A stretch of 64,000 nucleotides of DNA, from NCBI GenBank assembly GCA_963662155.1, contig OY759263.1:15034194-15098193 (forward strand), given 5' to 3'. This stretch comes from Lamellibrachia columna (lineage: Eukaryota; Annelida; Polychaeta; Sabellida; Siboglinidae). The first letter of the stretch is position 1. Every line of letters starts with the position of its first letter. The translations under genes were made by a program, and so were the position numbers. Positions 51,801 to 63,119 of this stretch are shown here, piece after piece. The notes under the pieces are model-generated. The model saw only the letters and a list, made by a program, of their open reading frames with translations, did not search any database and was not told the DNA's origin.

Positions 51801-54800
51801 GTCACTACCAAATCTGTCACCACCTCTATCCCCGCCATATCTACTACCACCACCACCTCCATATCTGTCACCACTCCTATCGCCGCCATATCTGTCGCCA
51901 CCATATCTGTCACCACCAAATCTGTCACCTCCCCTATCGCCACCATATCGATCCCTGTCACCAAATCGTCCTCGGTCACTGCCCCTAGAGAAACAGAAAC
52001 AATGTCTACATTCAGATCCAGATTAAAACATAACAACTGTTGACTTAGGATGGCATATTAATGCCAATAGCTTGTTATAATGACACAGGCAAACAGAGTG
52101 CCATTAAAAACTCCCTCCTCCTTTGATTTAACCCATCGTGAATCAGGTTAACTGATGTTTCAGATGTGTATAGCGTATGAATAGTTGCGATACATGCAGC
52201 CGGTTTAATTAAAGAATGCATATTTTTGCTATCATCAAAAAACATTGACTATTAGATGAGGTAGCCTTATGACTATGTCATAGTATACAGAGACAAACAA
52301 CTGCTTTTTTGACGAAGTTTGACCGGATACTGTAAAAAACATATTTTGCTAAAACAACGAATCTGAAACAAGACGATTGAAAAAATATAATTGAGGGTCC
52401 CTTAAACAACATCTAGTGATTTGTCAATGGTGACAACTATTTTGTTACTTATGTATTAAGAACACGATTCAATTTTGCATTATGAAAAGCACATTATAAA
52501 TGGGCAACGCAGGAATGTTTTACCAAAGCTGGGTTTACACGAGGTAATATCTTTGCCACAACGAGGTGATGGCTACATTGTTTAAAAAGGAAAATCACAC
52601 ACGATTCAAAATAGGATCAGTTCTATTCAACGCAATATCGCCGGTGATATTGCATAAAATAAAACTGATGCGTAGCAGCGATGTACAGTTAATCATGCCA
52701 CAATCCATACCTGATAAGTTTCAGAAATGCACATGCAGGAGATGTATGTGTAAATTGGAGGGTCTTACTATTAGGGTATCAGATAATTGTGTATTTCACA
52801 TCCTCATCACACATAAAAATTACCACTAGATCAGTTTTGGTTCCAAATACACTGCACTGTACTATTAAATGGTTCATTGACATGCTAATATAAACATTTT
52901 GGCAGTAGAATTCTTTGTGGACTAGTATAATTATTAAACATGTTTACTATAGTGGTCTAGGAATAAAACAATTTGTTCTACTCCTGAAATATATTACTGT
53001 ACACTAAAAATCCCTTATCTTATTGGCAGTAGCCTACATATTTTATTACACATGCCACAAACTAACATGATATTTATTAACATGGCCAGAACTTAAAAAA
53101 TTATTTTCTTTAAAGTTTGTGATCCTGGATGACGGAGTCAGTACTTCATGGAGGCATTTGTGATCCTGGATGACAGTGGCTATTTCTTATTTGTAAAATA
53201 ATTTTTTTAAATGTTTTTTCATTCATAATGTGCTCCGATTGTGACAATTATCAAACATGTGAATTAAATAAAACCTGTATAAAGTGGAGATGCATTAATA
53301 GGTATATTAATAGGATAGTTAACGGATTGCACATCAATGAACTATAATGGGGACTGATCATTTAACGCAAATTAAAAACAATGCAACAAGCAAGGCACAT
53401 GGACACTGTTTAGCCAAGTCTTTGTTGTCCAATTTGCACAAAACTTAATTGAAATCACCCCTGCTGTTGTTGTGGGTGTGAGTAGAAGGATGGATTGACA
53501 ATATTTTGTCAACTGAGGCCACAAATTTTTTTTTGCCTTACTGGAAATAAGGGAGATTTGTTCTCCTGTGCAGGAAACCGGGAGATTTGATAGATTTCCG
53601 AGAGTCTCCCAGCAAATCCGGGAGACTTAACAGTTAACATGTATGCCATAATCTGGTCGTTTATGATGGCATCGTTTAAACGTATGAATGATATTGATCA
53701 AACTAGTGTGGGTGCTACTGGCCCACCATGTGATAGTTGAACAGTACATTCACTACAGCTGACAGACAAAAGACAAGAACCCAGACATGCAGCGCCACCT
53801 ACCGGTCATCGTAGCCACCACCACCGCTGCGGCCCCCGTAGCGATCATCTTAAACAATACACCAAATACACATTACAATAATGCAATGTACATTGTATTC
53901 CTGCATACAATATTACATTCTACTTCCAACTGTATTTTGTTATTTTACTTTTCACCTGACTTTTTCTCCATGAAGGAGGCAACTTTTAAAAGAGTTAAGT
54001 TTATTTTATATTGTACACCATTCTCTGTAGGTCTATTCATATAGGTCTAGAACTTCTACAGGTGTCTTGGATAATAATCTAATCTGAGTCTAATTTTGTT
54101 TCACTTGTCCACAGTAGTGCAAGACTGTAGTCGTATTCTGGATAAAATGTGATAAATCAGGTAAATATTTACACAAATGAAGGTGTTACAAATTACGAGG
54201 ATGTAAATGGGATTATGCGACGTTGGCACAGCCAAGGTTGCATATAGGTTTTTATGCAAGCAACACCACATACAATTAACGATTGGTCCATTGCTAATTT
54301 ATTCTATTATGCTAATTCCAGCAGAGCTGGGTGAAGCACTCCGTGACCCAGTTTGCCTGCCTCCATATATTGAACTAATCAGCATGCACTAGCTGCGCGA
54401 CACCACAGATTTCAAACTCAGACTAGCCACTTCGTTTTGTGAAAGCATACGGAGTGGATGTGCTTTTTAAATTTGTCCCACCCTCCTCCCCATCTTTCTC
54501 CCTGTTGTGTGTTCACATGTTAGCAACAATCTTTGATGGAAGTGGGGTGTTCATATCTCCAAGCTTACCCATTTTTTTATTTTCGATAGTGGACATGGGA
54601 GTTTTGGCTTTCCCAGAAGTGTTCACAGGTTTTAATGCGGGGACACAGCCTGCTTCCCTTCCACCTTGCATTTTAGAACTGTTTTGTGTAATAGGGCGAA
54701 TAGGCCCCACCTTTGTAGTTATTATTATTATATATATTATTATATTATGCTATTTGGTTTAAGGGTGTTGTATGACAATAGTAATGCCATTGTTTCTTTT

Positions 54801-56587
54801 ATTTGTTCTAGGAATACTGCTACTGCTTTATATGTTGAAATGTGGGCTCTATTGAACCCGATGTCCAGGAGGCTCGCATCGGGCTTAGTCAGCCTGGCGA
54901 TGGGTTGTGGAGCCCACATTTCTTTGTTGTCAATTTCTTTAAAAGTGGGCTTACACTCCCCACAATAAACGTAATTCATTTGGCCTTTTCATATCTCTAT
55001 ATCTGTGTTGTATTGTTGATTGCATAAAATACATTTTGCCAATTTTCCTCAGCTATTCAAAATTATCAAACGGAAAATGGATTAAGCAGCTGGTGAGTGT
55101 CAATTCAAAGTGGTCTGGTTTGTAAAACACCTTCAGTGAGGAGGCATTTAACAAAATATTACTCTTTATATTACTTTAGTAGTTGCTTTTCTATAGAAAA
55201 AGACAATTTAAAAATGAAAAAAATGGTAAATTTAATCGTAGCAGAGTTTTATTGCATCCGGGCGACAAAACTTGATTTCGTGAGACAAGGGTTCATATTC
55301 ACTCACCCCCGAATGAATCGTGTGACGCTGGTTTAGTTCGCCAGTCACCAGTTGTGCGATCTTCATCACCTTCACGCCACTGTCCACGATCTCTGTCGCC
55401 ACCTGTACCTGTCATGGGGACAGACACCAAATATCAATTACAGTTTCATGGGACGGGAGAGGTTGCTACCGATCACACTGGATGATGGCGACACTAAAAA
55501 TTACGCTGGAACTTCTGTAAGATGTGGTGACACTGCAAAAATATGTCAGATATGGCAGTGACATTGGAATGAAACTAAACAGAAAAAAGTAAAGTTAAGT
55601 TCTCAAACAGACAGTTTGCAGTCCTTAGGACCACTCAAAACAAATCAGTTCATACAACACCAACTCGACTTCTCTGGAAAGCATTCAGCCATGCGCGAAC
55701 ACTATTCGTTCACATACATTAAACCCAAGCTCTTGCCAGGTACTCATCTACACTGCTGAGTGAACTGAGGCAACGTGGAAAGAAAAAAATTGGCGGTGAC
55801 ATTAGAACATCAGTTATGGTGACAAGGAAAGGCCATTAAACATGGTGTTGACATATCAATGCCGGAAGGACATTAGACATGACAATGACACAGTACATGA
55901 CAGATGTGCGAGAAGAAAGTAGCGCCACACGGCCCTCACCCTGGTTCTGTTCTGCCAGGTCAATTCGCACTTTACGGTTATTCAGCAGCTGCAAAAACAC
56001 ATTGAAAGATACACATCACGTGCACATAATGGCACATCATAGGCATATAACGGCATGTTCCACCACAGTCCACAAAAATTATTTATTTATTTAATTACAA
56101 GAGTCTGCTGAATGCGAGGTTTAAAATAACATCTGTTTAGCAGAAATTGCTATTTGACATCAAATACCACTCGCGTCATTAATACAAGTTTGGCAGCAGC
56201 TGGCAGTTACACCACATGATATCGTATACACGCTTCAACACACAAGATATGCTAACACAGATCAACAGCGTCAGGTGAAACTAATAACAACATAAAACAG
56301 GCAAAGTTAAGACCGGCACGGACAACTTACTGTGTCGTTGAGGGCTAGAGCATCTATGAGGGATTCTCGGTCTTCAAACTCTGCATAGCCAAAGCCTTTC
56401 ATTCGTCCCTGTTCCTGAGGGAGGCGGATGTTGACCAACTGAAAGTTAAACCAGAACTGACAGCTATATGATGGGCATGGTCACTGGTACGTTTGTGTGC
56501 CTCTCAATGAGCCAATAGCTTCTTTATCCAAATCCACCTATAGTTTGTTGCTTCTGATGGCTGTCTTATCAAATTGTATTAATACAT

Positions 56588-56644
<57 letters not shown>

Positions 56645-59600
56645 ACACACGCACGCACGCACGCACACACACACCATGTATTAATACAATTTGACAAGAC
56701 AGCCATCGGAAGCAACAAACTATAGGTGGATTTGGATAAAGAAGCTATTGGCTCATTGAGAGCCACACACATGTACCAGTGTTTTGGGCTGATCAGACAT
56801 AAGACCTTTCAAAGATCAATACTTCAAAAATGCAAAACCTTTCCCATGACAAATTCAATACAAAATAACTAAATAAATTTCATTCAAACACCCTCCTGGA
56901 GCCATTTATTTATTTGGTGATCAGACTACAATTTCATTACAGAAGCATACCACTCAGCGTCACGCAATCTAGTACACCTTTGTTGAATAATAACACAGGG
57001 CCTAGCCACCTAGACCTAGTTTGGTGGAATTAAATTTTAACAACTTTATAAACAATTATGAAACTGTAATCATATTTCTGCATTACACTGTTACACTTAA
57101 TGATGTCAGCAGTGTTGAATATAAAATGGAATGGTGATATGTAAGCAGTCATGCACCATACAGAGTTAATTAAATTCCTCTTGTAATTATGTCCATATGA
57201 TCAATGGTGTTAGCTACAAAGGCACTATACTGATTGTACTTCAGTTTGATTAATGAAAACAGTGTCAGGCCCAAGCTGCTGGTATTTATAACCAGTATCT
57301 GCAAGTGTGTGGAGGTCACAATATAATGGCATTATGCTATGGTTGGTGGATACAAAGATGCAACATTCTGTGCAACACAATCACAAGAAATCTGACTATG
57401 CATTCGTTAAAATGTAAATTTTTCTGTCATGAAATTAACTAAATTTATGAGAAGTAATTCTCCTAACATCATTTAGAAGTGAAAGTCCCAACACAAATTG
57501 AAATACACCCAAACCTAGCTATTATGAGGCAACTTTCCACACAAAATGCATTCGAAACATAATGCGAGTATTCTGGCCACAAAAGAATTTTCACAAAGAA
57601 CTGCTGAAAATAACATCACAAATTAACATGAATAACTTGTTCAAGAAGATGGAGATTGATCAGCCATGTCCTGCAAAAGGAGAACGACAATACAGCCAAA
57701 ACAGTCAGACCACCTAAAAAAAGAAGATGACCAAACACAAGGAGAATTAACCCCAGAACTGCTAAGCAGGTTGCATAATGACATAAGTGGAGAAGTTTTG
57801 TCTCAGCCATATGCGCCAGAAGAAACGAAGAGGATTAAGAAAGTTTGCAAATTGCTATTATGGTGACCTCAAACTTCATGCATACCTGCATTGTATTCTC
57901 ACACACAGACGGTGTGGACCGGGTGGTACTGCTTAACTTACCTTCAGTTTCATAAAGAATTGCTCAATGTCCTCCTCACAGATGTCGTACTGGAGATTGC
58001 CAAGGAATGCGGTGTAGGGTGGACGTGTTGGCAAGCGGGATGGGTCAAAATCTGCACCCCGGGCAGCTCGGGGGGCTGACGGCAGCTTCGAGCGGTCAAT
58101 GGCTGGGCCTCTGGACATTCCATACTCGGGCAAGTCATCACCTTGTGAAGATAACATTTAATGTTTGTAAAATTTCCACAAGGATGTTGTGCGATTGAAA
58201 ACGTCAATCAATAAAAGTAATCAGCACAACTGTGCCAACTTGTAGATGATGCTGACTTGGCGTATAATGGCTGATCTGACCAAGAATTGCAGAATAATAC
58301 GAATGGAGAACTAAAGTAGTTTTGTCACTTGTCACAACTGGATGCTATGCTGCCAAAATGTTGTCAACAAGCATCAGCTTTGCCACCAGCAATATCTGGT
58401 AATAAAGTTACCATAGTGTATACTTGTAAACGTATTTCCTACGTCATTCCACCCCAAACCCACCCCATCCTTAGTATTCAGTCTGCAACTAGGAAAACAC
58501 TGCAAATTCACCCACAATGTTCTGAAGATGACAATTATAAGCTTTCACCATTTTCTTACATCATAAAGCCCACGTACATCAGTTCATAATATAAATCCTG
58601 ATATATGGTTATACGACACACACACATTTTGTAATCCAAAATGTTGCTGTTATAGATTTAACGCAGTCAAAAACATTAATTAAAAAAATCAGCCACACAA
58701 CCATACCTTCTATTTCTTGATTATCCATCTGTTCTCCCCAGCTGAGGGGTTTGGCAGCAAGAACATAGCTGGATCCTGGACCCGAAGTCCCAGAGTCATC
58801 CGCAAGGAACTCATTCAGGTTCAACGTCTTTCCCTTCATCTTCTGCTTCTTCTTCACTGCTAAAATGGCAACAAAAGCAAATTTACTGGTCAACAGAATC
58901 AATACTTAGGAAGATACTGCAAGTGTAAGTTGGTCTGAGACAACCTCCAACACCAGGCTCCTCCAAACATGAGAACAATTGCATCATCCTGAAAAGGAAA
59001 ATATGGAAATGGCTCAGACATGTTTTCATACAGGCCTATGATGTACCGGTGAAAACAGCATCGACTTGGACCCCAGAAGAGAAGAAAAAGGGTAGACTGA
59101 AAACAACATGGAGACGGCCCATGGAAGACCTGGAGGCCTCCGGGCTGACACGCGGCACAGCTGCGAGGAGAGCCCAAGACAGAGGGAACTGGCAAGTTCT
59201 TGTGCAAGCCTTATGTGCCACACTCGGGCATGAACAGGATAAGTAATTTGTCAATGCACTAACTAGCCAAATATATATATGTATTCCACAATTTCAAGGA
59301 CAATATATTTTGTGACGGAATACTGGAACACACATGTATGTATGTTAGTTAATCACGTAACTGGGTTTCTTCCACCCACATGTAATACACATGTAACCTG
59401 CTAACAAAACTAACCATTTCTAATGTTGCAGATAGCTACAACGCGAAGTTTGGACATTTTCAGACAGAAGATCTCCAGCTTGCAACATTAATTGATATTG
59501 CAGTTTTCACACTATCAACTGTTTCTCTCCTTAAATTGCAGTTCTACACGCATGCTATCATCTTTTCTCTTTCTTCCAAATATTTTATTACTTGCTCTTA

Positions 59601-62481
59601 CATGAATTTAGCAGGTGTGCACACACACCGAGTCTATAAGCCTTGAAGAGAGAGGGCAGGCATTGACATTTAGTTTTTGCAGATGTTAAAAGTTACTGCC
59701 CCCCCCCAAAGGTTACTGGCCCGAAATATTTTTTATTTATTAAAAACACATTATTTTTTGCATTTTTGCATACATCGCATTACAAGTTGAAGGATGCAAG
59801 TTTGACCATTATTTATTTTGTTGCTGCAGGAATTGCTTGAGAACCATAATTATGCCATCTGTCGAAGACGCAGGTGCAGCAGGTCGACGGGTGATGCCGC
59901 CGAGTGCGTATCGAGTTACAGCTAGTCATACTCGAAAATATAGTCATACTCGAAAATACGATAGGCGAACCGGACCTGACACTGTATATAACCATGACTG
60001 TTACAATTGGGTTTGTTTCTTGGACTGAAGTACAAAGTTACGGTAAACTTAGCTATCTGCGCCATAGCAGGTTCTGGAATGTATGTTAGGTGCAGTTGTG
60101 ACACCTAGCGGACAGTCCGTGAACCAGTCGGTTTATATGAAATTGGTATGTCGAAGGCGTATCACGATAACCGATACGTACCGTGCAGAAGAAAATGCTG
60201 TGATGTACCTATATTATACTGGTAACATGGCGCAACCCTAGTAAAATATAGGCGTCCGCCATTCACAAAAAATTCTGCACGCTGTCGCTAGTAGCAATGT
60301 AATGCGGACTTTTTTACTCATAGATATCAAAACAAGATGGCAACTATACGAAGTGACACCACGAAATCAGATGAGATAAAGATTGCGGTTAATTGTAGCG
60401 CCGGGGTGGATGGCAAAGACAAGCAATTGAAACGATGACCTGTGACAGTGACTAATGGGATAAAAACAGTCTGAAACTATGTTGGCCTACCGGGCAAGTA
60501 AAATATGGAAACGGGCTAGCGGCCAGTGTTAATGTCGAGGCCTGGAGGGTTGATTTGTACCCGGAAGAAGATTCATACAGTTCCTAGTATAATTTTTTCT
60601 TAACATTTTTCTGGGCCATCTCTATTTGTACTTATAAATGTTCACTCCAATAAATATGCATATCACAATGGCATTTATGGCAATAGCCCTATTGTCGCAC
60701 GCTACCTGTTATATAAATATATCGATAAGGCCTAAACAAAAAATTTTGTGTTTCAGGTAACGGGCCCAAAAAACTTGGTTTAATTAAAACAATGAATATT
60801 GTTAAACTAAATCTTTAAAAAATACAATGTGACACAACACCCTTTCGCCAGAAATGTTCCAACTGCGATTTACAGCTTTCACATAGCCATCCCTACTGCA
60901 CCCAGCACATATGGGAAACACTGTTTCGAAACTGTTTCAGCTTCACGTCTCTTTCAGCCCATTCTGCTCCACAGTAATGAGTAAAATCATATGTTCCCTC
61001 GTCCCAGGGCAGAGCTGTAGAATGGGGCTTCTATTGTATTGGGCTTGAACAGTTGATGTCCATCCTAACTACGACGACGCCATGCAGCGAGTGACTCGGC
61101 GGTATGATATAGCTACAAGTGTAGTCAAACTGTGACAGTAGCATAGCAAATGTAGTTTTCTGCCGTTCTGACAGTTGTAATGTGCCTTACACAACTCTTG
61201 TTTTCCGACATTCAACACACTCTATGAGCACTCGGGATATTTGCGCAGTGAGGTGTGCCTGACGTGTCGTCCTCATCAATGACATAATGTTGCTTGACAT
61301 TAGCAGCAGTAGCTTTTGCAAAGCATTTTGGTGGCATCTTGGCAGAAGTTTTGCCCCTGCCCTTGCCTGCTTAACAGCTGATGCCACTTCTTTGAAGAGC
61401 CGGTATTGGCAGGATCCAGCGTGCATGAGAACATGATGAATTTACATTTAAGTCCCATAACCACGTTTATGACTGGCGTTGGCGAGGTAAACAACACGAT
61501 CCATCGCTGCAGTCATACTATTTAGCAATGCTGTCAAACGTTTCGTTTGATAGTATAAAAAATTTCACTGTAGGATTTTCATGTGGAATAAGCACTGGCG
61601 TTTTATTATCCAGACTAGAAACGCAAGTGATATCTTGCCATCCCTAGCCAACGTGATTAAGCATGTAACAAGACCGCTTATTGGGTGAAATATTAACGAT
61701 CCTGCCAATCACGCGTGCAGGCCCAAATAAGTTTGGTATTGCACACATCATTGAATATGCAGGTTGAATTTTACTCGCGGGTTGTTTTGTTAGTTTTAAC
61801 TAAATGTAACAAAACAAACATTGATTGAAATATAAAATAAAAAGATTAGGGTCATCCCGTTTTTCTAGGTAGGGTCGGGTTACCGGAAACACACCTTTTT
61901 TTGCCTACGCCTAATTATATATGCATAGTTCTCTCTAATCTACTTTTATTTACGTTTACAAGCGAATTCAACAAAACAAGGAGTTGCTATAGCAGTTTTC
62001 ATGTGACAATATGTACTATTACATGTCCTATAGACGTTAATATTGATTATTCACTGAATAAAATATATTTATTTGCTGCTGGCGTGCTGGGATATGTACT
62101 AGCTGGTGACTGATTTCATAGCTAGGTCAGAGAGTGAAATATCATCTATACATGGCTTATAAAATGTTAAGCAACGTTAAAAAGACCGGTTAATGTTTCA
62201 AGACGACCGGAAGTACGCCCACGCATTGTCAGCAGGCGTCGACCCCACCACATTAAAACTGTCACGCGTCAGGACGTGAAGTTGAACAGCCGGTCCGGTT
62301 CTACTATCTCTACAAATTTATTAGACAAATAAAACAACGCTGTTAAACTTAATGCAGAGTACATTAACGGGTTATGTGGCGTTGCAATATTTCATAAATG
62401 AAATAGCTTAGTAATGCGATGTAGTAAAACACAGTGTTTTGAAACAGCTGAAGAACACGAGTTCTTACCAGACGACGCCAT
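42802..62481 (-). CDS. EIF4B: Eukaryotic translation initiation factor 4B, terminal exon not found
   Basis: eIF4B stimulates eIF4A helicase during mRNA recruitment to the ribosome. Exons in order: 62481-62469, 58859-58707, 58141-57942, 56438-56331, 55988-55940, 55402-55307, 53848-53803, 51984-51692, 51084-50958, 49988-49954, 47692-47458, 46669-46536, 44048-43723 and 42925-42802. They total 1939 nt, about 646 codons (human is 611), and all phases agree. The N-terminus has [16 protein letters not shown] and SWGEQMD. The RRM has RNP2 [10 protein letters not shown] and RNP1 [11 protein letters not shown], and is split over exons 3-5. Exons 6-9 are the DRYG-rich self-association region, with exon 8 nearly pure RYGGD/RGGD repeats. 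Exon 11 has [19 protein letters not shown], and exon 13 has [14 protein letters not shown]. The expected acidic C-terminal end was not located. Confidence 0.93.
46119..46520. repeat. Degenerate 50-60-bp tandem repeat next to eIF4B exon 12
   Basis: Repeats of AAGAACACACCTTGCTGCAC, then TACACA, then AACAAACAA-like words, seven or so irregular units ending about 16 nt past the exon 12 donor. Looser copies extend back to about 44640 in the same intron (for example near 44690 and 45160). Confidence 0.8.
46835..47140 (-). mobile_element. MITE-like element, copy B
   Basis: The termini are inverted repeats: left AATACCTTATTCGACCTATTAAGCGTACATG against the complement of the right end, GTATTCACCCTAATAAGCGTACAG. 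The core contains a second inverted repeat (TGTGGAACAACTGAAG... against ...CAGTTGTTCTACAC). It is an inverse-orientation relative of 40865-41140, in eIF4B intron 11. Confidence 0.75.
47985..48190. repeat. Dispersed repeat (pairs with 55605-55770)
   Basis: Both copies contain TAGGACCACTCA, an ACTTCTCTGGGA/ACTTCTCTGGAA block with AAGTATTCAGC or AAGCATTCAGC, and a later CTCGGCC or CTGAGTGAACTGAGGCAACG-like stretch. A short piece at 1105-1135 (TTATTCCAACGCCATCTCGACTTCTCTGG) looks related. Class unknown. Confidence 0.5.
48295..49761 (+). mobile_element. DNA transposon family, copy A (1467 bp)
   Basis: CAATCTTACG occurs directly before (48285-48294) and directly after (49762-49771), a 10-bp target-site duplication. 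The two ends are imperfect inverted repeats sharing TAGGC.TA, CAAAAAG-like and GGTAAC words. An internal open stretch includes [22 protein letters not shown] and CKFIM. Copy B at 60724-61914 is the same family in opposite orientation and has the same TPVINVV..CKFIM block. The family is not recognised; 9-10-bp duplications are typical of Mutator-like elements. It lies in eIF4B intron 10. Confidence 0.75.
50335..50400. repeat. AT-rich microsatellite
   Basis: AATAATAATT and TATATATATA runs in an eIF4B intron. Confidence 0.8.
54500..54985 (-). pseudogene. Possible LINE ORF1 fragment with PHD-like start
   Basis: The minus strand reads [20 protein letters not shown], resembling the first half of the PHD-type zinc finger in some jockey/CR1 ORF1 proteins, but the second cysteine/histidine half is missing. 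A second open frame (54710-54513) is Ser/Lys/Pro-rich. A hairpin (GAAATGTGGGCTC at 54838, GAGCCCACATTTC at 54921) lies within it. Identification is tentative. It lies in eIF4B intron 6. Confidence 0.3.
55605..55770. repeat. Dispersed repeat, second copy (pairs with 47985-48190)
   Basis: Shares CTTAGGACCACTCA, AACTCGACTTCTCTGGAAAGC and ATTCAGC with 47985-48190. Intron between eIF4B exons 5 and 6. Confidence 0.5.
56482..56781. repeat. 300-bp near-perfect palindrome with TG/CA centre
   Basis: The left arm starts CACTGGTACGTTTGTGTGCC and the reverse complement of the right arm starts CACTGGTACATGTGTGTGGC. The next about 90 bases (CTCAATGAGCCAATAGCTTC and on, to TGTATTAATACATG) differ at only two or so positions. 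The centre is (GT)n running into GCGCAC and (CA)n. The arms resemble the 3' UTR of the CR1-like LINE (shared GTGGA, AAGC.ATTGGCT, GAGAG.CC words). It ends 44 nt before eIF4B exon 4 in the direction of transcription. Confidence 0.95.
58985..59247 (+). pseudogene. Non-LTR retrotransposon C-terminal fragment in eIF4B intron 1
   Basis: The plus strand reads [33 protein letters not shown], then [15 protein letters not shown] to a TAA at 59245. This is the usual tail of an endonuclease-reverse-transcriptase ORF (W.GH, TW.P.G.R..GRPK.TWRR, R..W...V.ALCA). No RT catalytic region is present. It is antisense to eIF4B. Confidence 0.8.
60724..61914 (-). mobile_element. DNA transposon family, copy B (about 1.19 kb)
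   Basis: Reverse complement of the same family as 48295-49761. The left end reads AAGGCCTAAACAAAAAATTT then GTGTTTCAGGTAACGGGCC; the right end reads GGGTCGGGTTACCGG then TTTTGCCTACGCCTAATT. The internal [19 protein letters not shown] stretch is homologous to copy A, and the rest of the ORF is shifted. It is shorter than copy A by internal deletion. It lies in eIF4B intron 1. Confidence 0.75.
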
Positions 62482-62518
62482 CTTGGATACGTGATGAAAC
62501 AGGTGCCCGGATGAATTC

Positions 62519-62521
62519 CAT
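62519..62521 (-). promoter_or_regulatory. Upstream ATG of an overlapping uORF before eIF4B
   Basis: This ATG is 40 nt upstream of the eIF4B start, out of frame, with A at -3 and G at +4. Read through the exon 1-2 splice it stays open for about 33 codons and stops in exon 2. It is relevant only if the transcript starts further upstream. Confidence 0.4.
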
Positions 62522-62631
62522 GATACGGAGCTAACAGATAATAATATTTGATTTTTTTTATTTACACTTCTTTAATTTCAAGACTTACAAAAGCACAGGT
62601 AAAATATTTTATTTTAATTAATTTAGTAAGT

Positions 62632-62725
62632 ATGAAAACGATATATGGATATCATGATTTTCCTTCCACTTCGCCTTCGGTCTCGTTTTCAAGCGCCAGC
62701 ACGTCTGAAAATTTATCTCACGATG
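62632..62725 (+). other. Possible first coding exon of a divergent gene
   Basis: ATG at 62632, 31 Ser-rich codons, then a consensus donor GATG|GTAAGT. It lies head to head with eIF4B, 150 bp from its start, as expected of a shared promoter. No downstream exon could be recognised before the LINE at 63.1 kb, and the peptide matches nothing I know. Confidence 0.2.
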
Positions 62726-63119
62726 GTAAGTTTTATATTTTTGCGCATAGTAATTGCAATATTGCGGGTTATGTGATTAGCTGCTTCCTTTATATGTGCA
62801 TGGAGTATATATGTATTTTTATTTGACACGAGAGTAGCTGTCAAAGACAAAATATATTGCCGTCCATCTACAAGCCAAAACTCGAGTCAAGGCGTTGTGT
62901 TGCTGGGTTCGTTGCCAACATGTCGGCACATCCACCATAACCTTTGTGACGTCTAAAGCGTCGTGAAGAACCTGTCCGAAATACCCTTCTGACGTAATAC
63001 CTTTCTGACATATAAATATGCCTATGTCTATAACGCATCAGAAACTAAAAAAGTACCATTTTATTTAATAATGTGTAGACTGTAATTTAAAATCAGTATA
63101 TTAATGCATACCTGGCTTG

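Noticed and set aside
51671..52036. Asp/Val/Met-rich minus-strand open frame of 121 residues
   Set aside because: It is the wrong frame of eIF4B exon 8. The frame fixed by splice phase gives the DRYG-type repeats expected for this protein.
52566..52829. 87-residue frame with a CTCRRCMCK motif
   Set aside because: It lies in an eIF4B intron and a single Cys cluster is too little to claim a zinc-binding protein.
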